Source: Comamonadaceae bacterium ALPHA2B (GTDB lineage Bacteria; Pseudomonadota; Gammaproteobacteria; Burkholderiales; Burkholderiaceae_C). From it: DNA of 64,000 bases. The DNA lies in NCBI GenBank assembly GCA_005503065.1, contig SCOE01000018.1, positions 1-64,000 on the forward strand, given 5' to 3'. The notes under the pieces are model-generated. The model was not told where the DNA came from, did no database searches, and was given only the letters and a program-made list of their open reading frames with translations. This document shows, one piece after another, positions 16,792-25,163 of this stretch (the stretch's first letter is position 1; each line of letters begins with the position of its first letter). A program made the position numbers and the translations under genes.

Positions 16792-18117
16792 ATGTTGAAG
16801 CTGAAAACCCTCACACTGGCCGTCGCCGCGGTCGCGGCCCTGGCGGGTACCGCCGGCACGGCCTTCGCGCAGGCCAAGGAGCAGTTCTTCCCGCTGCTGG
16901 TGTACCGCACCGGCCCCTATGCGCCCAACGGCACGCCGTGGGCCAACGGCAAGCAGGACTACATCAAGCTGGTCAATGCGCAGGGCGGCATCAACGGCGT
17001 GAAGATCGCGTACGAGGAATGCGAGACCGGCTACGCCACCGACAAGGGCGTGGAGTGCTATGAGCGCCTGAAGGGCCGCCCGGGCGTGGCCCTCTTCGAC
17101 CCGCAGGCCACGGGCATCACCTTCGCGCTGACGGACAAGGTGCCGACGGACAAGATCCCGCTGATCACCCTGGGCTACGGGCTGTCGGCCTCGCAGGACG
17201 GCAACGTGTTCAAGTGGAATTTTCCGCTGATGGGCAGCTACTGGACGGCGGCCGACATCCTGATCCAGCACATCGGCAAGAAGGAAGGCGGGCTGGACAA
17301 GCTCAAGGGCAAGAAGATCGCGCTGGTCTACCACGACTCGCCCTTCGGGAAGGAGCCGATCCCGCTGCTGCAGGAGCGCGCCAAGCTGCACGGCTTCGAG
17401 CTGTCGCTCATCCCCGTGACGGCGCCCGGCGTGGAACAGAAGTCGGCCTGGCTGCAGGTGCGCCAGCAGCGGCCCGACTTCGTGATGCTCTGGGGCTGGG
17501 GGGTAATGAACTCCACCGCGCTCAAGGAGGCCGTGGCCACCGGCTACCCCCGCGAGAAGATGTACGGCGTGTGGTGGGCCGGCGCCGAGCCCGACGTGAA
17601 GGACGTGGGTGCCAACGCCAAGGGCTACAACGCGCTGGCGCTCAACACCTCGGGCACCGAGCCCAAGGTCATCCAGGACATCCTCAAGCAGGTGCACGAC
17701 AAGGGCCAGGGCACGGGACCGAAGGACGAGGTCGGCTCGGTGCTCTACACGCGCGGCGTGATCATCCAGATGCTGAGCGTCGAGGCCGTCAAACGCGCGC
17801 AGGAGCGCTTCGGCAAGGGCAAGGTCATGACCGGCGAGCAGGTGCGCTGGGGCTTCGAGAACCTGGCGCTGGACCAGAAGAAGCTCGACGCGCTGGGCTT
17901 CGCGGGCGTGATGCGGCCGGTGAGCACCTCGTGCCAGGACCACATGGGGTCGACCTGGGCCCGCGTCCACACCTGGGACGGCGCCAGGTGGGGCGGCATG
18001 TCGGACTGGTACCAGGCCGACGAGTCCATCCTGAAGCCGATGGTGAAGGCGGCCGGCGACAAGTACGCGACGGAGAAGAAGCTCACGCGCCGGGACGCTG
18101 CGGACTGCGGCGCCTGA
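16792..18117 (+). CDS. ABC transporter substrate-binding protein (LivK/HAAT type)
   Basis: Periplasmic binding protein (441 aa) with a signal peptide ending at about residue 24 (AGTAFAQA). The mature part begins KEQFFPLLVYRTGPYAPNG, shows the two-lobe fold typical of peripla_BP_6, and carries GGINGVKIAYEECETGYATDKGVECYERLK near residues 60-90. It is longer than leucine-binding proteins and belongs to the subgroup found next to CoA ligases rather than to true amino-acid carriers (inference). The ATG is preceded by AGGAGA. It supplies substrate to LivHM powered by LivG and LivF. Confidence 0.9.
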   Translation: MLKLKTLTLAVAAVAALAGTAGTAFAQAKEQFFPLLVYRTGPYAPNGTPWANGKQDYIKLVNAQGGINGVKIAYEECETGYATDKGVECYERLKGRPGVALFDPQATGITFALTDKVPTDKIPLITLGYGLSASQDGNVFKWNFPLMGSYWTAADILIQHIGKKEGGLDKLKGKKIALVYHDSPFGKEPIPLLQERAKLHGFELSLIPVTAPGVEQKSAWLQVRQQRPDFVMLWGWGVMNSTALKEAVATGYPREKMYGVWWAGAEPDVKDVGANAKGYNALALNTSGTEPKVIQDILKQVHDKGQGTGPKDEVGSVLYTRGVIIQMLSVEAVKRAQERFGKGKVMTGEQVRWGFENLALDQKKLDALGFAGVMRPVSTSCQDHMGSTWARVHTWDGARWGGMSDWYQADESILKPMVKAAGDKYATEKKLTRRDAADCGA

Positions 18118-18177
18118 CAGACGCGCCTGGACGGCGCGGCTGCAGGCGCAGGGCGCCGTCACTGGCACCCTCCCCTG

Positions 18178-18256
18178 CCCCTCCCGCCGAGCGGGAGGGG
18201 TGCCTGCCTCCGATCGAGGCGGCATCTGCAAGCACACCCCGTGCGCTTGCAGATGC
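18178..18256. repeat. Pair of strong hairpins between livK and livF
   Basis: Hairpin one: CCCCTCCCGC-CGA-GCGGGAGGGG (18178-18200). Hairpin two: GCATCTGCAAGC and its complement GCTTGCAGATGC enclose CAC-CCC-GTG, one mismatch in a 35-base stem-loop (18222-18256). Neither has a T-run. They fill most of the gap before livF and lie about 14 bases before its ATG. Confidence 0.6.
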
Positions 18257-18269
18257 TCGAAGGAACTTC

Positions 18270-19082
18270 ATGAGCCAAGGCAACACACTTCTCGACGTCA
18301 ATGGCATCGAGGTCATCTACAACCACGTGATCCTGGTGCTCAAGGGCGTTTCGCTCACGGTGCCGGAAGGCGGCATCGTGGCGCTGCTGGGCGGCAACGG
18401 CGCGGGCAAGACCACCACGCTGCGCGCGGTGTCGAACCTGCTGGCCGGCGAGCGCGGTGCGGTGACCAAGGGCAGCATCACGCTGCGCGGCGAGCGCATC
18501 GAGGCGCTGACGCCGGCCGAACTGGTCAAGCGCGGGCTGGTGCAGGTGATGGAGGGCCGCCACTGCTTCGCCCACCTCACCATCGAGGAGAACCTCATGA
18601 CCGGCGCCTACACTCGCGCCGACGGCAAGGCCGCCGTCGCCGAAACGCTGGAGAAGGTGTATGCCTATTTCCCGCGGCTGAAGACGCGCCGCACCAGCCA
18701 GGCCGCCTACACCTCGGGCGGCGAGCAGCAGATGTGCGCCATCGGGCGCGCGCTCATGGCCAACCCCAACATGGTGCTGCTCGACGAGCCCTCGATGGGC
18801 CTCGCGCCGCAGATCGTCGAGGAGGTCTTCGCGATCGTGAAGGACCTCAACGCCAAGGAGCGCGTGACCTTCCTGCTCGCGGAGCAGAACACCAACATGG
18901 CGCTGCGCTTCGCCGACTACGGCTACATCCTCGAGAGTGGCCGCATCGTGATGGACGGGCCGGCGGCGGGCCTGCGCGAGAACGAGGACGTCAAGGAGTT
19001 CTACCTCGGCGTCGGCGGCGCGGACCGCAAGAGCTTCCGCGACGTGAAGAGCTACAAGCGGCGCAAGAGGTGGCTGGCATGA
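18270..19082 (+). CDS. livF: Branched-chain-type ABC transporter ATPase LivF
   Basis: Second ATP-binding subunit (270 aa). Walker A GGNGAGKTT near residue 40, signature YTSGGEQQMCAIGRALM near 150, Walker B MVLLDEPSMGL near 172 and LLAEQNTNMALRF for the switch region. The C-terminus has a basic extension (YKRRKRWLA) not present in typical LivF. The ATG has AGGAA 5 bases upstream. Its TGA overlaps the next gene's ATG (ATGA), so the PaaK-like ligase is translationally coupled. Confidence 0.92.
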   Translation: MSQGNTLLDVNGIEVIYNHVILVLKGVSLTVPEGGIVALLGGNGAGKTTTLRAVSNLLAGERGAVTKGSITLRGERIEALTPAELVKRGLVQVMEGRHCFAHLTIEENLMTGAYTRADGKAAVAETLEKVYAYFPRLKTRRTSQAAYTSGGEQQMCAIGRALMANPNMVLLDEPSMGLAPQIVEEVFAIVKDLNAKERVTFLLAEQNTNMALRFADYGYILESGRIVMDGPAAGLRENEDVKEFYLGVGGADRKSFRDVKSYKRRKRWLA

Positions 19083-20329
19083 CGGATTTCTACGACGCAC
19101 TCGAGACCCGCGACCCCGCCGAGCGGGAACGCGACCTGCTCGCGGCACTGCCCCGGCAGATCATTCAGGCACAGACCGCGGCACCGGCCTTCGCCACGAT
19201 CCTCGCGAACGTGAAGCCGGCGGAGGTGAGCAGCCGGGCGGCGCTGGCGGCGCTGCCGGTCACGCGCAAGTCCGAGCTGCTTGCGCTGCAGAAGGAACGG
19301 CGCGCGAGCGATGCCTTCGGCGGCTTCGCGGCCATCGCGCGCGGGGCGCGCATGCCGCGGGTGTTCGCCAGCCCCGGCCCCATCTACGAGCCCGAGGGCA
19401 CCGCGCGCGACTACTGGCGCACCGCACGCGCGCTGTATGCGGCCGGCTTTCGCGCCGGCGAGCTGATCCACAACAGCTTCAGCTACCACCTGACGCCCGC
19501 CGGCTCGATCATGGAGACGGGCGCGCACGCACTCGGATGCACCGTTTTCGCCGGCGGCACCGGGCAGACCGAGCAGCAGATCGACGCCATCGCCGACCTC
19601 CGGCCCGATGGCTACGCCGGCACGCCGAGCTTCCTGAAGATCCTGCTCGAAAAGGCCGCCGAGCGCGGCACGCCCTTGCAATCGATGACCAAGGCCCTGG
19701 TCTCGGGCGAGGCCTTCCCGCCCAGCCTGCGCGATGCCATTGCTGCGCTGGGGGTACAGGGCACGCAGTGCTACGCCACGGCCGATCTGGGCCTGATCGC
19801 CTACGAGACGGCGGCGCGCGAAGGGCTGGTCCTTGACGAGGGCGTGATCGTGGAGATTGTCCGGCCGGGCACGGGCGACCCGGTACCCGAGGGCGAGGTG
19901 GGCGAGATCGTCGTGACGACGCTCAACCCCGACCACCCGCTGATCCGCTTCGGCACTGGCGACCTCTCGGCCGTGCTGCCGGGCCCCTGCCCCACGGGCC
20001 GCACCAACACGCGCATCAAGGGCTGGATGGGACGCGCCGATCAGACCGCGAAGGTGCGCGGCATGTTCGTCCACCCCTCGCAGGTGGCGGAGATCGCGCG
20101 CCGGTTTCCCGAAGTGCGCAAGGCGCGCCTGGTGGTCGAGGGCGAGACCGGCGAGGACCGCATGACGCTGCGGCTCGAATGCGACGAGAACGCACCGGTA
20201 GGCCTGGCCGTGCGCGTGGCCGAAGCCATCCGGGAGGTCACCAAGCTGCGCGGCGACGTGACTGTCGGCGCCATCGGCAGCCTGCCCAACGACGGCAAGG
20301 TGATCGAGGACGCGCGCAGCTACAAGTAG
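19079..20329 (+). CDS. PaaK-like AMP-forming ligase with altered phosphate loop
   Basis: A phenylacetate-CoA ligase-like protein (416 aa) coupled to livF. Family features: NSFSYHLTPAG near 140, DGYAGTPSFLKILLE near 180, the ATADLGLIAYE region near 235, the RFGTGDLS hinge near 285, MGRADQTAKVRGMFVHP near 320 and a terminal DGK Lys. The usual SSGTTGxP phosphate loop is absent; at that place there is RVFASPGPIYEPEG. The protein may use another loop, bind rather than activate, or belong to a distinct subfamily. It probably acts on the acid imported by the Liv system. Confidence 0.8.
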   Translation: MTDFYDALETRDPAERERDLLAALPRQIIQAQTAAPAFATILANVKPAEVSSRAALAALPVTRKSELLALQKERRASDAFGGFAAIARGARMPRVFASPGPIYEPEGTARDYWRTARALYAAGFRAGELIHNSFSYHLTPAGSIMETGAHALGCTVFAGGTGQTEQQIDAIADLRPDGYAGTPSFLKILLEKAAERGTPLQSMTKALVSGEAFPPSLRDAIAALGVQGTQCYATADLGLIAYETAAREGLVLDEGVIVEIVRPGTGDPVPEGEVGEIVVTTLNPDHPLIRFGTGDLSAVLPGPCPTGRTNTRIKGWMGRADQTAKVRGMFVHPSQVAEIARRFPEVRKARLVVEGETGEDRMTLRLECDENAPVGLAVRVAEAIREVTKLRGDVTVGAIGSLPNDGKVIEDARSYK

Positions 20330-20351
20330 CCACCGCGCGTTGCGCCTCTTC

Positions 20352-20570
20352 TCAGTAGTGTGGAGGCAACTCGTCGCGCAGGCTGCGTGGGCCACCCGGA
20401 CCGGCCTCCGGCAACTGCTGCTTGAGTTCGGCCAACTGGCGCAGCAGGCCGTCGATCTGCTGCTGTTGCCGGAAGACGGCGAGGTTCAACTGCTCGACCA
20501 GGTCCTCGGTGTAGCTGGCCTTGATCTCGAGTTCGGTGAGGCGGTGGTCGGTCGCTTGGGCGGGGTCCAT
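20352..20570 (-). CDS. slyX: SlyX family protein
   Basis: A 72-residue protein made mostly of one coiled coil (ELEIKASYTEDLVEQLNLAVFRQQQQID...) with the C-terminal Pro-Pro-His-Tyr ending that marks SlyX. The role in the family is unknown. It converges with the PaaK-like gene and precedes nothing in an obvious operon; the Rrf2 gene upstream is separated by 34 bases. Confidence 0.85.
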   Translation of the reverse strand: MDPAQATDHRLTELEIKASYTEDLVEQLNLAVFRQQQQIDGLLRQLAELKQQLPEAGPGGPRSLRDELPPHY

Positions 20571-20604
20571 GCGGCCGATTGTCGCGGCCGCCGCGGTCGA
20601 CGGT

Positions 20605-21144
20605 TCAGCCCGCCGACACCATGCGGCCGAGCTGGAACACCGAGTTCGGCGCGTTCGGCAGCAGAGGCTTCACGGGGCCCGGCAGCGGCTTCTTCACCGG
20701 CTTGGCGGCTTCGGCATGCAGTTGCACGCCCGCGGCCACCTGGTCGTCCACCAGCTTCTGCAGCGTCACCGAATCAAGGAACTCCACCACCTTCTGGCTG
20801 AGCGAGGCCCACAGCTCGGGCGCCGCGCAGCGCATGGGGTCGTCGCTCTGGTGCCCGGCGGGCAGTGGCGGCACGCCGGTGGTCTCGAGCGCATCGACGG
20901 CGTACAGGATGTCGGCCACCGTGATGTCCTTGGCAGCGCGGGCCAGCGAGTAGCCGCCGCCCGGGCCGCGCGTGGAAGCCACCAGGCCGTGCCGGCGCAG
21001 GTTGGTGAACATCTGCTCCAGGTACGACAGCGAGATGTGCTGCCGGCGGCTCAGCACCGCCAGCGACAGCGGCCCCGTCTTGCGGTGCAGCGCCACGTCG
21101 ATCATGGCCACGACGGCCTGGCGGCCCTTGGTACTCAGTCGCAT
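20605..21144 (-). CDS. Rrf2 family transcriptional regulator (IscR-like, one Cys)
   Basis: A 179-residue Rrf2 regulator: MRLSTKGRQAVVAMIDVA, then a winged helix with LSRRQHISLSYLEQMFTNLRRHGLV and the wing TRGPGGGYSLARAAKDITVADI, strongly IscR-like. The iron-sulphur ligand region differs: only one Cys remains (MRCAAPELW near residue 105) where IscR has three. The C-terminus carries a Lys/Pro-rich tail. It is not next to isc genes here. It may sense something else or bind DNA without a cluster. Confidence 0.85.
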   Translation of the reverse strand: MRLSTKGRQAVVAMIDVALHRKTGPLSLAVLSRRQHISLSYLEQMFTNLRRHGLVASTRGPGGGYSLARAAKDITVADILYAVDALETTGVPPLPAGHQSDDPMRCAAPELWASLSQKVVEFLDSVTLQKLVDDQVAAGVQLHAEAAKPVKKPLPGPVKPLLPNAPNSVFQLGRMVSAG

Positions 21145-21198
21145 GGGATCTCCTGTGTCGTTGTTCGCGTGTGGATGGGAGGACGAGGGGACAACCGC

Positions 21199-21891
21199 TT
21201 ATTCGTCGCGGCCGCCGCCCAGGCCCAGGAGCATCAGGATCGACTGGAAGACGTTGTACAGGCTCAGGTACACGCCCAGCGTGGCGCTGATGTAGTTGTC
21301 TTCGTAGCCGTCCTTGACGCGCTTGAGGTCGTGCAGGATGAAGGCCGAGAAGATGCCGATGGCCATCACCGAGAGCGTGATCATCAGCGCGCCCGACTGG
21401 ATGAAGAAGTTGGCGATGCCGGCCACGAGCAGCAGGATGGCGCCGATGAAGAGCCATTTGCCCATGGCGGAGAGGTCGCGCTTGATCACCGAGGCCAGCG
21501 AGGCCATGCCCAGGAACACCGCGCCGGTGCCGGCGAAGGCGGTCATCACCAGGCTGGCGCCGTTGGCCATGCCCAGCACCGTGCCCACCAGGCGCGAGAG
21601 CATCACGCCCATGAAGAAGGTGAAGGCCAGCAGCACCGGCACACCGGCAGCGGAGTTCTTCGTCTTCTCGATGGCGAACATGAAACCGAAGGCACCCGCG
21701 AGGAAGACCACCAGGCCGATGCCCGGCGACAGGGCGCGCGCGATGCCGGTCTCCACGCCGATCCAGGCGCCCAGCACGGTGGGAACCATCGACAGTGCAA
21801 GCAGCCAGTAGGTGTTGCGCAGCACGCGGTTGCGCTCGGCGCCGCTGGAAAGCGTGCCGGAATGGTTGAAGGTGGGCAGCGTCTGGTTCAT
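21199..21891 (-). CDS. Bax inhibitor-1 / YccA family membrane protein
   Basis: A 230-residue protein with seven hydrophobic segments and a C-terminal charged tail (GGGRDE), the layout of the Bax-inhibitor-1/YccA family. Typical pieces are NTYWLLALSMVPTVLGA near residue 27, GIFSAFILHDLKRVKDG near 180 and a final SLYNVFQSILMLLGL. In E. coli YccA modulates the FtsH protease; here the role is only inferred from family. The ATG at 21891 follows an AAGGAC-type site. Confidence 0.9.
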   Translation of the reverse strand: MNQTLPTFNHSGTLSSGAERNRVLRNTYWLLALSMVPTVLGAWIGVETGIARALSPGIGLVVFLAGAFGFMFAIEKTKNSAAGVPVLLAFTFFMGVMLSRLVGTVLGMANGASLVMTAFAGTGAVFLGMASLASVIKRDLSAMGKWLFIGAILLLVAGIANFFIQSGALMITLSVMAIGIFSAFILHDLKRVKDGYEDNYISATLGVYLSLYNVFQSILMLLGLGGGRDE

Positions 21892-22123
21892 GGAAGTCCT
21901 TGAGAGACCGTGGACCGGTCCGAGAGTTCCGGCCGAGGCGGCCGGACAAAAGAGAAAGCCTCGGGTTGGAATGTAGGGACGATGATGCTTCGACAAAAGT
22001 CGTTTTTTTGGCATCATTCATTCGTCTTTTATTGACCTTTGACCACTCCTTCCCTGTGGAGAGCTTGCGGGTTTCCCCTGATCCACGGGCGAGCGGCGTT
22101 CTTGCCTACAGCATGGCGGCACC

Positions 22124-23023
22124 ATGAACTACAAGCATCTGCACTACTTCTGGGCGGCCGCGAAGGCGGGCGGCATCGTGCGCGCCGGCGAGCAGCTGCA
22201 CATCACCCCGCAGACCCTGTCGGCCCAGATCAAGCTGCTGGAGGAATCGCTGGGCTGCCAACTGTTCCGCAAGACCGGCCGCAACGTCGAGCTCACTGCG
22301 GAGGGCCGCACGGCGCTGGTCTACGCCGACCAGATCTTCGCCCTCGGCGCCGAGCTGGAGGCCGCCGTGGGCAGCAAGCGCGGCGAGGCCCGCACCCTGA
22401 ACTTCCGCGTCGGCATCGCCGATGCCGTGCCCAAGGCGATCGCCTACCGGCTGCTGGAACCTGCACTCGGCATCGACGAGCAGGTACACCTGATCTGCCA
22501 CGAGGGGCATTTCCGCGACCTGCTGGGCCAGTTGTCGGTCCACCGGCTCGACCTGGTCATCGCCAACGAGCCGATGGGCCGGCAAACCAGCGTCAAGGCC
22601 TTCAACCACCCCCTGGGCACCACCGGCATGGCCTTCTTCGCCGCGCCGGTGCTGCGACTCGAGCTGCAAGGCGGCTTTCCTGCCTGCCTCGACGGCATGC
22701 CCATGCTGATGCAGGGCTCCGCCTCGGCGATGCGCCAGCGCCTGGATGTCTGGCTGGCCGAGCAGAGCCTGCGGCCGCAGCTGATCGGCGAATTCGACGA
22801 TGCGGCGCTGCTCAAGGCCTTCGGCGGCGAGGGCCGCGGCGTGTTCATGTCGCCTGCCGTGCTGGAGGACGAGACCTGCTCGCAGTACGGCGTCGAGGTG
22901 ATCGGCCGCGCACCGGAGCTCGAGGAGGAGTTCTTCGCCATTTCCGTCGAGCGGCGCATCACCCACCCCTGCGTGGCGGCCATCACGCGCGCGGCGCGAG
23001 GGCACTTCCTGCAGGTGGGTTGA
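22124..23023 (+). CDS. nhaR: LysR-type regulator NhaR
   Basis: A LysR-family regulator (299 aa) with the NhaR-specific start MNYKHLHYFWAAAKAGG and HTH region LHITPQTLSAQIKLLEESLG. The effector domain holds LICHEGHFRDLLGQLSVHRLDLVI. In E. coli NhaR activates the Na+/H+ antiporter nhaA in response to Na+. No nhaA gene lies next to it in this window, so its targets are elsewhere or differ. Confidence 0.88.
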   Translation: MNYKHLHYFWAAAKAGGIVRAGEQLHITPQTLSAQIKLLEESLGCQLFRKTGRNVELTAEGRTALVYADQIFALGAELEAAVGSKRGEARTLNFRVGIADAVPKAIAYRLLEPALGIDEQVHLICHEGHFRDLLGQLSVHRLDLVIANEPMGRQTSVKAFNHPLGTTGMAFFAAPVLRLELQGGFPACLDGMPMLMQGSASAMRQRLDVWLAEQSLRPQLIGEFDDAALLKAFGGEGRGVFMSPAVLEDETCSQYGVEVIGRAPELEEEFFAISVERRITHPCVAAITRAARGHFLQVG

Positions 23024-23041
23024 GCGCCCGGGGGCCGGGGG

Positions 23042-23473
23042 TCAGTAGCCGTTCTCGATCAGGCGGGCGCGCAAGGCCTGAAGCGACTTGCGCACACGCA
23101 CGATCTCGGTCGGAGAGCAGACCGAGAGGACGTCCTTGGTGAGCGCATCCACCGCAGCCTCGGCCTTCTCGTAGATCCTGCGTCCCTTGGCAGCCAGGCG
23201 CACCACCACGGAGCGCCCGTCCTGGTCGGAGCCGGTGCGCTCGACCCAGCCGCGCTCCTCCATGCTGTGCAGCATGCGGGTGAGGCGGGTGCGCTCGTAG
23301 GCCGTCCACTGCGCCAGCTCCTGCATCGTGAGCGGACCCTTGCGCAGCAGCGTGCCGAGCGTGCGCCACTCGGTGTTGAGCAACCCGAGCGGCTTGAGTG
23401 CATCGCCGATGGCGCGGTCGCGCCGGTACACCACCTGGGTGCACAGGAAAAAGATGTGGTCTTCCAGCTCCAT
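23042..23473 (-). CDS. MarR family regulator (divergent from FAD oxidase cluster)
   Basis: A 143-residue MarR protein: helix bundle then winged helix with LTMQELAQWTAYERTRLTRMLHSMEERGWVER and the wing GSDQDGRSVVVRLAAKG. The ATG at 23473 has AGGAGG about 9 bases upstream; a longer reading from further upstream is rejected. It is divergent from the FAD oxidase, binding protein and amidohydrolase genes and is their likely repressor. Confidence 0.85.
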   Translation of the reverse strand: MELEDHIFFLCTQVVYRRDRAIGDALKPLGLLNTEWRTLGTLLRKGPLTMQELAQWTAYERTRLTRMLHSMEERGWVERTGSDQDGRSVVVRLAAKGRRIYEKAEAAVDALTKDVLSVCSPTEIVRVRKSLQALRARLIENGY

Positions 23474-23549
23474 CGCGGCCCCTCCTGCCTCCAAATGCGC
23501 CCGAGTGTCGCCTGCGCCGCAAGCACCATGCCAATGCACGGCGCGCTGA

Positions 23550-23567
23550 TGCGTGCATTTTCACGCA
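23550..23567. promoter_or_regulatory. Candidate MarR operator
   Basis: TGCGTG-N6-CACGCA, overlapping a second inverted pair AATGCAC...GTGCATT that starts about 18 bases earlier. Both lie in the divergent gap between the MarR gene and the FAD oxidase gene. Confidence 0.35.
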
Positions 23568-23708
23568 CAGGCATGCTCCTTGCAACGCAACGCCGGACGA
23601 CGTGACGAGCCCAGGGTTCGTGCACGGCGGCGGTGCTCATGGCCGCCCCGCGCACGACGTCCGCCCCGCAGCGACGGCGCCACAACCCCTCTTGTGGAGA
23701 ACCTGCGC

Positions 23709-25136
23709 ATGAACGACACCGCTGCCTTCCTCGCCGCGCTGGGCGACGTCCCGGCCATCGCCGACCCCGACATCGTCCGTCGCAAGAGCCGCGACATGAC
23801 GGCCAGCTTCAGCCCCGTGATGAAGGACGACGCGCTCGGCCACGTCGCCGACCTGATCGTGCAGCCGCGCGACAAGGCCGACGTGCTGCGCATCGCCTCG
23901 GCCGCCGCACGCACCCGCATGCCGCTGGTGATGCGCGGCGCCGGCACCTGCAACTTCGGCCAGGGCATCCCGCTGGCCGGCGGCGCGATGGTCGACATGA
24001 CCGGGCTGGACCGGGTGCTGCACACCGGCGCCGGCCGGGTGCGCGCCGAGGCCGGCGCCCGGCTCGCGGCCATCGACGAGGCCACGCGGCCCACCGGCTG
24101 GGAGCTGCGCATCCACTCGTCCACGAAGAAGGTCGCCACGCTGGGCGGCTTCGTGGGCGGCGGGCATGCGGGCGTGGGCAGCTGCGCCTGGGGCATCCTG
24201 CGCGACCGCGGCAACATCCTCGGCCTGGAGGTGGTGAGCGTGGAGGAAACGCCGCGCGTGGTGCAACTCACCGGCGACCGCGTCAACCTTGTGCACCACG
24301 CCTACGGCAGCAACGGCATCATCACCGAGCTGGAGATGCCGCTGGCACCCGCCTGGGACTGGCGCGAGGCGATCATCGTCTTTCCCGAGTTCATGACCTC
24401 GGTCGAGTTCGCGCACGCGCTGGCCACGTCCGACGGCATCGAGAAGAAGCTGGTGTCGGTGATCGGCGGGCCGATCTGGCGCCTGATGCGCGTGCTGCGC
24501 CCCTATGGACGGGACGGCACCGAGGGCATGGTGCTGGCGATGGTGGCCGAGCCCTTCCTCGAATCCTTCCACGCCCTGGTGCGCGAATTCGGCGGCACCG
24601 TGACCTCCGAGGCGCCCGAAGGCCGCGGCCCCTACCGCATCCCGCTGTACGAGATGTCCTGGGGCCACACGCGCATGCACGTGAACCGGGAGCACCCCGA
24701 GATCGTCAGCAACGTGGGGCTTTACCTCGACCCCGACCTGGTGGGCGCCATCCGGCGCAGCCACCGCCGCTTCGCACACCTTTGCGGCATGCACTTCGAA
24801 GCCAAGCGCTTCGACGGGCGCCTGAGTTTCCAGGGCTCGCCCTTCTTCCGCTACGAGGACGACGCGCAGCTGGCCGAGATCATGCGGGGCATGGCCGAGG
24901 ACGGCGCGATGGTGGCCAACAACCACACCTTCCTGGTCAAGGAAGGCGGCATGAAGTCCGTCGACGGCGAGGACGCCGCCTTCAAGCACGCGATGGACCC
25001 GCACGGCCTGATGAACCCCGGCAAGCTGCGCTTCGACGCCGCGGCGCCGAAGGAGAGCACGGGCGGCGACCTGCCCAGCGCCGGCTGGCGCTTCCGCGAC
25101 GCCGGCACCCGCGACACCACCGAAGCCACCGCCTGA
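23709..25136 (+). CDS. FAD-binding oxidase (VAO/GlcD type)
   Basis: A 475-residue flavoprotein of the FAD_binding_4 (VAO) family. The flavin-binding half shows VMRGAGTCNFGQGIPLAGG near residue 80 and TLGGFVGGGHAGVGSCAWG near 145. The C-terminal part ends with the family motif MDPHGLMNPGKLRF. No signal peptide, so cytoplasmic. Glycolate, lactate and many heterocycle oxidases share this fold, and the substrate cannot be read from sequence. The ATG has GGAG about 9 bases upstream. It is the first of three genes ending in an amidohydrolase. Confidence 0.82.
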   Translation: MNDTAAFLAALGDVPAIADPDIVRRKSRDMTASFSPVMKDDALGHVADLIVQPRDKADVLRIASAAARTRMPLVMRGAGTCNFGQGIPLAGGAMVDMTGLDRVLHTGAGRVRAEAGARLAAIDEATRPTGWELRIHSSTKKVATLGGFVGGGHAGVGSCAWGILRDRGNILGLEVVSVEETPRVVQLTGDRVNLVHHAYGSNGIITELEMPLAPAWDWREAIIVFPEFMTSVEFAHALATSDGIEKKLVSVIGGPIWRLMRVLRPYGRDGTEGMVLAMVAEPFLESFHALVREFGGTVTSEAPEGRGPYRIPLYEMSWGHTRMHVNREHPEIVSNVGLYLDPDLVGAIRRSHRRFAHLCGMHFEAKRFDGRLSFQGSPFFRYEDDAQLAEIMRGMAEDGAMVANNHTFLVKEGGMKSVDGEDAAFKHAMDPHGLMNPGKLRFDAAAPKESTGGDLPSAGWRFRDAGTRDTTEATA

Positions 25137-25163
25137 CCCGCCCCACCTCCGAAAGGACCCGCC

